Source: Hofstenia miamia
Lineage: Eukaryota; Xenacoelomorpha; Acoela
Length of the DNA stretch: 64,000 nt
NCBI GenBank assembly: GCA_004352715.1
Contig: SCFE01000040.1
Span: 2,091,317-2,155,316 of the forward strand
Reading direction: 5' to 3'
The notes under the pieces are model-generated. The model saw nothing but the letters and a program-made list of their open reading frames with translations. It was not told the DNA's origin and did not search any database. The position numbers and the translations under genes are program-made. Positions 14,316 through 26,885 of this stretch are shown here, piece after piece. Numbering within the stretch: the stretch's first letter is position 1; every line of letters starts with the position of its first letter.

Positions 14316-17300
14316 TATTTTTAAATAAATACGGGTGCTTTGTACAATTCCTGCGCTCGTTAGAAGGGTTTTTTTAATTTTTTTTCTAATAATCAAGTTT
14401 TTTCGAATTGGACTTGTGCTAAGTACATTTTTTTCACAATTCTATAGAACTACTTCAACAGCGTATTAATCTCAAAAATCATTAGTTACACAAATTTTTG
14501 CTGTCTTGAAATTTACAGTGTTTAAAAGGGCTATCAATTTTATCAACCCAAAAACTGCCAATAGAATATACAGCATGGATTTAACGGAATAAACAGCTTT
14601 TTTGATACTAAATCACTTTAGCAAGTACTTGAATTTCTTAAAGGAGTAACGGCTGTTCTAGTGTTGGAAAATTTATAAAAATAGATGTGAGGCATAAACT
14701 CTTAGTATTGAATTTAATAAATAATTTATTAACACAATTATTACAACATGCTAGAGTGCAACACGTGTATACGAATTGAAAGCAACAATTGTGAAATTCT
14801 TGACCTAGGATGAACCTATGGTCTTGATCCAATAATCATGAATAATTATTATGATTTGAGGTTAAAACACACTGAAATTAAATTGTTAGGAAGTGAAAAT
14901 TGAAAGCAAAATAGCTGACACATTTATAATTAATATGAACATTAATGTAGCAATAAATCTATAAAATTTCCTCCTTTGTTGTGAAGAAAGTCTTTGAAGT
15001 GTTTGACCACCATGTATTTTTGCTCTAGAATAACAAATGATAGAGAATTTTTTCCAATTCAAAGCTGAATCACGTATCATTTTCTAAAATACTAATTCAT
15101 AGGATTTGTTTGGTTAATAGAGTCGTTGGGATGATCTTTGACAAAGTCACAGTAAATATTTTAGTAACAAGAATGATGTACATTTTAAGAATGTCTATAA
15201 TTATGAGTTCGAACCTAGTTGATTTCTGCACATATATCAACAGAGCGATTAGCCATGAATAGGTATTATATGAACTATACCAATTTTATCACTTTATGCT
15301 CTCAATTGAGAGTACTATCCAAAGACGAGCACGCTTGTTTAGTTATGAAAGCAATGCTATTTGGTTCTTGATTCAGAATTGACACGTCATAGATTAAGTA
15401 AATGTGCATTCTTAATAACTACGAATGAAATAAGACTTTTCGGAGCCCGAATTTTTATGTTACCTTATTTTTATGAAATAAATGTGTCATGAGCGGCAAT
15501 AAATTAGTCTCTGTAAAAATGCATTAAAAGCAATTCATATTTCAATTCATAGATTTTAGAAATCCTATGTAGCGTATGTTTAACAATATAGCACCTGAAT
15601 AGAATGAAATGTTTCTATATATATATATATGCAATGCATATGCTCATGACTGATTGCTGTTTAAATAATTTTTTCTTTATATCATACAGTGATTGGTATT
15701 ATATAATACTTAGCGAATTTTTAAGCAATATATGTACATTATATTATATGCTGTATACATGTTAATAGTAGTGTACGTCTTGCATTTTTTCGAACTTCTA
15801 ATATAGTACTATAAACCACTTATTAATTTCCAGATTCTTTAAGCTAATTTAATGCAACTAAAATAATTAAATCAATTAAGTTTAATAAACAATCAACATT
15901 ATAGTAGCTTTACTAAGCAAATGTTGGAACTTAACAATTTGGATTCTTATATATTTATAATTCTATGTAAAATGTATAAGTATATGTATATACAGTCAGT
16001 ATTGTATAACTAGTTTAACAGAGTCGGTGCTACAGTAGTACTTACAGTAGTTAAGTCCAATTATAATCTGGAGTACTCTCATTTAAAATTAGATGTTAGT
16101 ATTAACCTTTGCCTTTATATTTATAGACCAGGAGTTTTCAGAAGGTCATTCCTTTTAGCATATGTCAAAGTATTAATCACCCCCTCATTTCCAAACTTTC
16201 AAAAATTTCAATGTCCCTGGAGGTGGCTACTATTGATTTACAATATTCGGCCCAGACCATTAGACCTTTCCTCCAAGGTGATAACTTACCCCTTAAATCC
16301 GGAAAATCACCCCAATGAGAGCAATAGTGATAGATGTTCAAATTTGATGGCTTTCTGTTTTAATGCCTCTCTCAATCAGCGAATAACATACACATTAAAA
16401 GATGAGAGAGAGCCAACTGTTGGAACGTCTGCCTGAGGTACACCATTAATAAATGTTTTAAATGTGTTCTACAACTTTCACAATAGGTATATATATATCT
16501 ATTAATTTATATGTATTTTACAGATTTGCCTTTTCATAGCAGGTTTTTTCATTGTCATTCTCTGCTCCCTCCCCCGGACACCAAAAGTGTAGTGTAGTGT
16601 ACACAACACAGAGCTGCATTCTTGGATGCTTTTATTATGAAACTTATAATAATTTCAATTGTTAAAAATGATTTGTTAAAAGTTGGAATAATTTTGTGCA
16701 ATGTTAAGTCATTCGCAATACAATTTCTCTTCCGGTTTGATAACAGTTCTGACGGTTTAAGTAACACATTCGTTCAACGAGTTGAGTTTTCTACCATTGG
16801 CAAACATTGACGAAATTCTGTTATGACAACGCGCAGTGCGCAATGTTTTATGAATGGCGCATGAGAGAATAATTTGGCTTGCCGTGGGACAATTGTTATA
16901 AATAGAGCAGTGGACAACGTTTCTCTACGCATGCATTATTTATTGTTGATTCCCGGCTAGTGAATTGACGCACTGTGCTATATATTATTGAAATATTTCC
17001 TTAGCCTGTATTTCTCTCGCCTAGCATTCACTCCTCAGACCATTCAGAATGAGTCTACCTCTCTTTCAAAATCACATGAATTATTCAATATCATTTTATA
17101 GCCATCATTTTATTTCGCAGAAGGGTTCTAACGCCAGTGATCCCCATATAACTATAATCAATCCAATTAATAATATATGTATAAAATAAAATGAAAATGG
17201 GGGATAATTTGATTTTCAGAGGCGTTGTAAGGTATCTAGATGTAAGCTAAAATATTTTAATTGAATAGCGAGGTTTTCCAAATTTGTAGGCGCCCTGACC

Positions 17301-20300
17301 AAATTTCTACTAAATATAAATTAGGGAAATTGTGCTAGGGTTGAATCGAGTTTCAAATTTTATAATATTAAGATGATTATAAATTTCACAGATTTTGTAC
17401 TTTAAACTAAATGATCCCTAGTTAAAACCAGTTTTGATTAATTTTATAATTTATATGTTTAAGATGACATTCTGAATAGAATACCCAAAATGTATGTTTC
17501 GAGTCAACGAATTAGTTTTAAATAGCTAAATAACAACTTCAGTTCCGTTGACCATCTTACAGGTTAGGCCCGTTCGGGCATTAGGTGTCTACAGAGTTTC
17601 TTCAATTTTTGTATTTTTCTCTGTCAATGTAAGATTTTGTATTTTGGTTTAATGCAGTTTGTATAATGTAATAAATAACTATAAACATGATGTGTCCAAA
17701 AAATCGATAGATTCAACAGTTTAACTATGGAAAAGTTACATTTCCGCCATCAGCAAACATTATCTAATCTCAGGCATGCCCAGTGGGATGAGGATTTGTG
17801 GGCCCCATTGCCCACGTGGGGTAGGACAGAGACGGAAGCCGGTCGGTACTAACCACCGTATACCGATGTGTCTCTGGTCATACGGTCAGCTAGTTTGGTC
17901 CGGGAGTTTCTCAAATCTCCACCTGAGAAAGCACGTGACAATTACCATAATTATATTTACTTAAATATTATTGTAAATACACTGTAATTTACAAAGAAGT
18001 TTACTTATGTACAATGTACAGTTGTGCGAAAACGTTATTAGATCACATTTGCAATTCCCTAACGTGGGTAAAGTTGTCTTTTTTGTATCAATACAAGGGC
18101 ATAACGTAATAATGCCATTGAACATTGAATGAGGATTCAGTGGTATAAATTCTGTAAATATGAGCTCTATGATCTAAGTACCTAAACAATAACACCATAT
18201 TTAATTGTAACTCTTCCTAATATATAATTAATAATTAAATTTTAAATACAAAATTTGAAAATCAAAGTTTACTTAGGTGTTATAAATTTGAATTGAAATG
18301 TGAATTTCTTAACTGTTTCAAAGTTTGTTTTAAAAGTTTGAGGTTTCACTTAAAGTTTTAAAATTTGATTTGAAAGCTCCCCTGGTAGCATGCATAATAT
18401 AAGCTTGTAATATGGTTTTCCATCTAGAAATTTTTAAATTTCATTTATCCTGTTCACATAAGTCTTATAGATTTAAGATAATTGCCAAATGGGCGTTAAA
18501 CCAGATTCACATTTTCACGATAAGATTAAAACAAGGACATAGTTTAGAATGTCCTTGAATTGAAATAAATAAAACTTTTCAGATAATATTCCAAAGTTGA
18601 GGATGATGGGAACTTTCCAATTGCGTTATTGAAAATCACAATCTAAGTGAATATTTGAATGACGTCTTTAGTTGCTTTTGTTATTTACAGATTTGCAAGT
18701 AGGCTAACATTCTAAGTTCAACCAAATCTTTAGTGTTCTTTGGCCATGGCGCGGCCACAGCTAAGCCGTTAGCTAAAGATTTTGTTTTACGGCCAAAATC
18801 CCGTCTAAGATTCATTTCTGATGATGAACAATATATTTCCATTATTTTTATTTTTATTTTATTTTTAAATCTTAGTTGCTATGACCATTTTCGAACTATG
18901 AACATGCTTTTATTGTTCCATTCAAAATTGCAGTATTTCATTTATTAGTAGTAAAAAGCTCCGACTACGGCAAAAAATCACGGCTAACAGTCGATTACGG
19001 CTAAAGCATTACAGCCAACGGTCGGCTAAGGTCAAATTGATTTTGCAAGCCCGACTACGGCCAAGAAAATTACCTCGGACGGAGAACACTACCCAGCTTA
19101 GGCCCAACTTAATTCGCTGTTGAGATTAAAACCCATTCACAAATAATTTCAAACAAATTATTATCATGTTCTAACTTCAATTTATCTAAGAAGTGTGGCA
19201 AAAATCCTGTTGCTGCTAGTTACATTCGATTAAATTTAATTTTGAAGACATTTTCTTAATATACGCTACGCTGTACACCGTTATCTAATTCATTAGAACA
19301 AATTGAGCCGAGAGAGAGAGAGCGCAAGTGTGACGCTTTTTTGGTTTTATGTAGCAAAATAATGAAGAATATTTTGCTAAACGAACTCTTGAATCATCTT
19401 CTTAGCATTTGTTTTGATACTTTAGCTTATTTCAATTCGCTGCATGGGTGGAACCGGTCGATAAAAATAGTCCGGCACTTCTTAATTTTCATGCCAGTTA
19501 ACCGGCAGGTCTACCTGTGTGGGTCTTAGGGATATCAACCTGACGAGTATACAACCGGTGGGAAATATATCCTAATTGATTAGCTCTCAATTAAAGTTTT
19601 TAGTGATTTATATTTGAGTACAGAAATGAATATATTAAAAGAACAATTAATAGTCGTAAATATGTACGAATTCATTAACATTAATTGTTGTTCATTACCT
19701 ATTTGAGAACAATAATCGGATCCACTGCGTCGCTTTGTACTTAAAAAAACTTAAACCATTCGATAGTTTCAACCCAACCTAACCGGTTCCAACCATGATT
19801 CGCTGCGCTTTCGAAAATATTGGTTAACCGGTTGAAGAATAGAATAGAGGGGTCTAAGTTTTTTTAGTACACTTAAAGTTATAAAATGGGATTAACTAAG
19901 GACATACTAAATTTAGTATGTCCTTGGATTAACTTGATCTATCATTTTCTGTTTGACTAAGTTAATGCGTAATTTCTCTGACAAATTAAACATTCGTAGT
20001 CGCGAACTGCATGCAAATTCCACAGACGGTCACTTCTTACTGATTCGGTTGTGCTCCCGTTGCGTCAATGCAATATTTACGCAATCATTTCTTGTCGCAA
20101 TAACAAAAACGTCTGTATGAGCAGCAGTCAGAATTCACTTTCGAACATTTATCTACACAAACTCAAGTTTCTACTTAATCAAAACTAAAACACAAAACAT
20201 TCCCATATGCATACATTTGTCACATGTTTTTCGAGAAAGTCATTTTCTGTCTTTTCAAGAATAGGTGCTGAAAGGTACAACTTTTAAAATTTGGATCGCT

Positions 20301-23300
20301 TAAAATTAGAATTGCCCCAATAATTTAGTAGGGTTGTTCATTTTCTTAAGCGGCCTTATTAAATATTTGCTTTGAATAGGGAAAAGGGCTAAGCCTCCTC
20401 CCTAATACCCTTGTATTCGCTCATGGGTGCACATTATGGCATGGTGTCATAACATTATGTACCATATTACGTAGAGCTTTGCGACTACTTGAAAGTTCGA
20501 GTTGGGTCTAGATGTGTAAACTTGGTATTGAATAGTACATTGCATGTTTGCCCACTTGAAAAAATGTCTATAATTTTATGATTGAAAGAACTTTTTTACC
20601 AAAATTTCTTTCTTGTCATTGGAGTTGAGTTACATTGTCTAGCGAATGATCATTACTAACATTAAAGTGCAAAAATTGATTATTGGTAAGCTTTCCCTAC
20701 GAATTACAAGACTAAGAACGGACGGTTTTTGAAATGTCACTTTCGGTTATTCTTAAAAGTTATTCAAAACCTCATTAGCACAGGTAGCGGTTTAACGTTG
20801 AGTTATGCTGTAAATGATGAAGTTGGTGTATTCAAAGGTAAGCAAAAATGCTTAAACTGCTTTAAATCAGTGTTCTCATGATATTTAAGGATATAAAAAC
20901 AGGCAATAAAAATCATTGATATTAAATTTCTAGTACTGTCGTATTTATACACATTCAATTATTTTAGACATAACATAGATATAATATATGGCAAAACGGA
21001 TAAGTTAACAATTTTGTTGAAGCCCAATTTAAATTCTGTATATGTAACAAAAAATTTATGAATTAAGATTATACTGATATTTTTAAGTTTACCATACTTG
21101 GTGGCCACAAAGTTTTTAATTACTATATCATTATGGCACCATGACATAATTGGCACCTCTGAAGGATTAAAACTACTAATTTTTGCCAATCCCATTTTTT
21201 TTAGATTTGATGGGAATTCCTTGAAAATTTCATTGAAATCTCACAATAACCTCTACATTGATGGGCATAAAAATGCCAATGAGCATCAGCATCCCTGCCT
21301 TTAAAAGAGGACCCAATTTTTATTTGACAAATCAGGATTATTTACGTATACACTTTCGAACAAATACTTACAATATATTTACTAGAAAATTAATCTATTG
21401 CAGTCTGAGTGAAGACTTAAGTGTTAGTCATACGTATGTCTGCCATAATGAACAAATATTTACAATTATAATATCAATGGTTAACTGACTCATTAATAAA
21501 ATTCATGAATTAAATTTTATCGGTTTTTATTCCCATCGCTAGAGGGAGCAAAGTGAGTTTATTTCGCCCGTCTTTTGTGATTGGCTGTAATATTTTAATA
21601 ATGGATTTAATTCATAAATTGACGAGAATGTGGTGTTTACAATATGTGCAAATTTGCATTAAACTTAAAAATATATAATGCTATTTCTTTTCGAAGACAC
21701 ATCACATTTTGATTTGGGTAGGGTGGAGATGGACAATATAGCTCACTAATTTTGTTCAAACATTGTAATACCTTTTAATGAAAATGGAAATTCAGTGTAA
21801 ACGAAACTAAAATATGCAGCAAATCTACAATTGACTAAATTTAATGCACTAGTATTTTTAAGTAATAATGGCTTGCATCCCATGTTGTCTAAAATGATTG
21901 GTTGACTTTGCGTTAAATGGAAAAAATTTGCTAGGGTTAAAAATTCATTTTCGCTTTAGGCCTGACATCAAAATTCAACTTTTTATAAACCTTAATAACG
22001 ACTAGCATTGTAAATAGTCTTGCAAACTATAAAAATCACTGTAAATGTCAACTTAAATTTGTTTTCATTGTTTACAATGGCTGTAGAATCATCACAATTG
22101 TTAAACAATTTTATTTGATATGCTACCACTTGTATCAACAGATAGCCAACCATTCTTCCAATAATTTAAGGATGTTATGTTCGCAAGTGCATATTTCTTA
22201 AATTTTAATTATAGCTAGAGCAAATAGCAAATTAATTCGAAGACAGCCTGTAACGGAACAACGCAAAAACTCCCATCAAATATGGATAACATCCATATCT
22301 TTTAACATGCTATTTGATAGGGCATTCCGCCTTTCAGACATAGAAAATAAGCAGAATTAAGTTTTTTATTAAAATATATATATATATATCTATATATTAA
22401 GGGTGTTTTTCTCTTATATTTGAAATGCTGATCCAGTTACGGTTATACGTCTAATGCGTAACTTGAAAGATTTTTAATTTATTCCTTTTGTCTGTTACGC
22501 GTAATAATGCAGTGGATTTTATGGTGCGACAAAGATCGGATTACAGATTAAAACTGCAATTTATAAAAAATAAATTTTCGCAAACGTATAGAAGAAGGAA
22601 ACAATTTCTTAGAAGGTCCAACTGTAACCGAAATATAAACCTAAACGATGTATTGTTTACGTTTTACTTAGGCAGGATAAGCGAATTTCAGGATAAGGCA
22701 ATTGATTTTTGCTTAATCCTAACCTGCCATGTTCATTTTTAAGGCCCAAACCATTTTGTTCGCATTTTTTTAAATTTATCTGAAACCAATAATGAAATGT
22801 GTAAATTTTGGAATATGGACACTTCTATTGCTGAATCTACATGTGCTCCCACGTAATTGTGAAAATTCCAGCTAAAACCTTTTCCTGTATAAATTAATTT
22901 AAAAACAATTAGTGGTCCAATTTTCAAATGAGCTCTATTACCAATGTTCAGGTAATCAGGTAGTATAGGTCCATAAAACTTACAATTAATATCAACTATC
23001 TACTTGAAGTCTTGTATTTTACCAATGAAACGCGAATTTTAATATTTGTATTGTATCTTAATGTATGTATGTGTACCACGATGCCTTTTTGAAGAAGCTT
23101 GAAGTAATGAATTCGTTTTAGAAGATGACTTTATCCCTAAAACAGTGGTGATAATTGTGGGTTTGGCGTGTATCGGAGGAATCAGTGTTATCGTCTGCAT
23201 CGCTATACTTCGTTGTTGTCCTTATCAGTCCATCGATGCCTGTAAGTTGGTTTACTGCAATAGTTAAATTTATTGTGAATATTTCTTTACATCGTCCATT

Positions 23301-26300
23301 ATTTCAAGTAATCATTTGTACCGAAAAGGGCTTTGAAAATGTTGTTTAAAAGTTCAAAAATGCTTTCATAAGTTTGCTTAGCGTGCATTACCAGTGATAA
23401 AACTACAAACAAGATTCTCGTACATTTGCGAATCGGCACGATATTGCAAAAATGTTCACATTACAAAGTGTTTAATTTTAATAAAAGTTAGCTTACAAAC
23501 AGTAGGCCTATGTCGTAATAATTATATGAAAATAACATTTCAAGCTGTCAAATGACGTAATACATGTGTCAATCAAGTGTGATCCATTGATATTTACTTT
23601 AAAAAACGCTTTACAAGTTCAACTCAAATTGAAGAAAAAATATTTTGAGTACCGCAGTGAAAAGAATAAAAAAATACATTATTTATCAAATTAATGTCAA
23701 AATTTAAACTCTATGAATTCTTCAATTCAGGTAAACTTAGAATTTTGGACATTTATTCTCGAAATCGTGAATTTCACAGAAATTAATAAAGTGCGAATGC
23801 GTTTAAAAAGCTTTAAATTTTTTTCGCAACATTTCATTTTTCATGAAATGCTATTGGGGATGGGTCAGCATAGGAATCACTGATGAATATAAGCATAATT
23901 TTTATAGTCCGTCTGGAGCCCAATTTTCTAAACAAAAAATAAAATCATCCATTTGAACTATTGTTTGCCATAGATTTCAAGTGTTAAACAGCAACAAACT
24001 ATGTGATTTGCAAATCAACTTTTTAAAAATGATTAGAATAGGTTGTTATTTTAACATGCTATTTTAAAAACAATTTATGTATGTAAATTCTACATAGAAA
24101 AAAGTTATACGTAAATTGATTTCTTTTATCGTGATTGCGTGAATTGTTCTCAGTGCTGTTGAAAAGAGATTTATGTGAGTGCATAGAGTATTTTGTTGGT
24201 TATTTAGCCCCTCATTTTCTTGGAAAAGATGAGAAGTGTTTCTTGGAAACGTGATACCCATCATGTTTGGAATGAAATTCTATCACTTTGCTCTTTCGTT
24301 CACTTATATCATATTAGCTTGTAAATATCAGTCTGAGCCAATGAAACATGAGAAACATATTCTCCATGACAGCGATAAGAGATATTTCCAAAACTTTGGA
24401 AGTATTTTAAGTTGTTTAAAGTTGCATTAGAAAATTGCGGCATATCGTTAACTGGTCGTAATTTTGACATTATACTTTTCTTGAAAGCAAAACAGTAATT
24501 TGAGTACAGAATTTTTGGGATATATAAGTTATTTTAACCTCGGGTCAAGGCTAATTTGTTTTCAATGGTAATATTCCAAACCTCACAAGAAAGGAGGGAA
24601 TTTAAAAAATCACTGGGTGCGTAGTATTTTCAATAGGTTCAGTGGGGTAATCAGGATTTTCAGACGGGGCATCTCAGTTGTGATTAGCATGAGTGACTAA
24701 AGCGGGACGAAACCCCGCCAAAAATTTCCAAACCTCTCACCACCTTAATTTTAAGCATTTTCTTACTTTTTACAAAAAATTTATAATTTCAGCAATCAAA
24801 ATCAATGTTGAAATATCCTTGCATGCACCACTGAATATGTTAATTGTTATTTGTTAGTGAAAAGTGCTTTTTTCAATAGTAGGTATATTGTAAAAAATTG
24901 CAATGTATTGTTCTAAATGTACACATGAAACAATAAAATTGAAAACGTTTCCTCAAATTATAGTACAAAGTCGTTGTTTTCCTTGAACTCAAAACTGAAC
25001 GAGCCAGTTCTGAAGAAGAATTCATTGTACGTTCTTGAGAATTTTAGGACTTGAATTTGATTTAGTCTAAAAAAGTGAACTGTGATCCAGAAATTGAGAT
25101 CTGACAATGAAGTTCGGAAAACTACGAAACGTGATCATTTTTTTTAATAATATTTACAAACTAATTGTACATAATGATTCTAAAAAGCTGAATTTTCCAT
25201 AACAAAGTAGCTACGAAGCTGATTCGTTTTCATCAATCTTGTTTCACTAGAAAGTAAAACCTTTTCCAAACAATTTACTACATCTTGAGTATTCATCTGG
25301 GCAAGAAGTTCAGGATTTGCTTCTTTTAATGTTTTACTGCATTCAACGTTTTTAGGTTGCTCATTCTGCAGGCTTCTTGTAATGAGTTTGACTCGTCGAA
25401 ATCACGGTAAGATTTATTCCTACAAAAGTTTGTTAAGAGTTTGATACATAGGAATCCATGATTTGATGTATATATTGTAATTGTAATGACATGTGGATGT
25501 TTGATTTTTTAAAAGCTGATATTGTTAATCCCAATCTGATGTGATCCCATTACTCTCACTGTTATTTTCCTATTTTATTGATAAAATAAGTTTTCATTCA
25601 ATCCCATGACATAGCACCCTTTGCATCAATTTTTCGAAAATTGCAACCATGTTAGTTATAAAACTTTGAGAAGATTGAAAAAATAATAAATAGAAATTTG
25701 TTATTCATTTTCCCAGACTCTTCATCTATGAATTCCAACCCATAATGAAAATTTAGGCCCTTAAATTATTTACATTTATGTTCTTTTTGAGAATAACTTT
25801 TATGAGGTAATATTTAATATTTTTTGACTGGGTATATGTAAGCCCCAAATGAAACTATAGCACATTGAATATATTTATAAAATATGAAGTTATAATTGTG
25901 TTTTGACATGTTTACCCAGTTGGATAATTCGTGTTTTCACCAAATTATATCACATAAATGACCGAGACAGGCTTATCCAAGTTCAACCGTCTGCTGAAGA
26001 TTCCCCACATTATTCAAATTGTAATCTATCACATCTGATATCTATCATGCATGAAATCGTACCTACTGTCTTCAGTGCATATATTTTACATTGTGATGTA
26101 CATGCTGCTTAGTTGTTGCTACTGTCTACTATTTTTCCCTTAACTAATAATTAAAAATGTTCTAATATTAAACTTTTTAAGTTGAATTAAATAACCTTCG
26201 ATTATGTTTGAGTTGTTTGTATTAAAGAAACGTATATCTCCAATCAATGCTACATAAAAATTAAATTTGCTGAGAAATCTTTCAACTTTCTACTAAGAGA

Positions 26301-26834
26301 ATTTTGTAAGAACTCGGTGGTCTTTTATTTGTCAAAAGCTTCGCAAATTCTGACCGTGAGTTTTTAAATCTTGAAAGTAATCTGTCCAGACGCTTCATAT
26401 ATTGGACCCACATCGCCTTGATAATTTTTCTCCAAGTTCGTATAATTCATGAGTACACTTGGGAGCAGACATTTTTGTTGTTTAAATTCAATTTTCCTTC
26501 GTTTATAACTGCAATAACAAGCTTGAAATCAAGCCAGTAGGATTGATTTTTGATATAGCCTACGTGATCACGTGCTGCTAGAACAATCCGAATTCAATTG
26601 TAGTTCTAAGACATCGTTTTCAATTTGTCTAACTTGTGAGTTTGTTCAAACTTTTAGGAGTTTAATTTAATTTTTATTGTGTTAAGTTGAGAAAACAGAC
26701 TTCAGTCAGCATTTGTAATACATTTTATAGGCGTGCAATATTCGGATGATTGGCTTTCTCAATTACAATCTCTAGTCTTGCTTACGTAGAAATGGATTTA
26801 AGGTTCAAATTGACTTCAATAGATTTCAATTGTT

Positions 26835-26885
<51 letters not shown>

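Larger units (their letters stand above)
5938..23121. other. Intron 3 of the TNFR gene, about 17.2 kb
   Basis: GTAAGC...GTTTTAG. AT-rich. It contains (TA)n tracts, an 88-N gap (14194-14281), two hAT-type short elements (18731-19091, 19443-19797) and a GC-rich island at 17770-17935. The stretches 5938-14140, 14330-17760 and 19810-23121 contain no gene that I recognise. Confidence 0.6.

Noticed and set aside
25376-25410. 35-nt segment between CTGCAG and GTAAGAT, an attractive micro-exon.
   Set aside because: The phase required after the transmembrane exon hits a TAA within it.
25903-26112. 69-residue open frame with protein-like composition in intron 4.
   Set aside because: No splice sites give phases compatible with the neighbouring receptor exons, and no family match is evident; left as intron.
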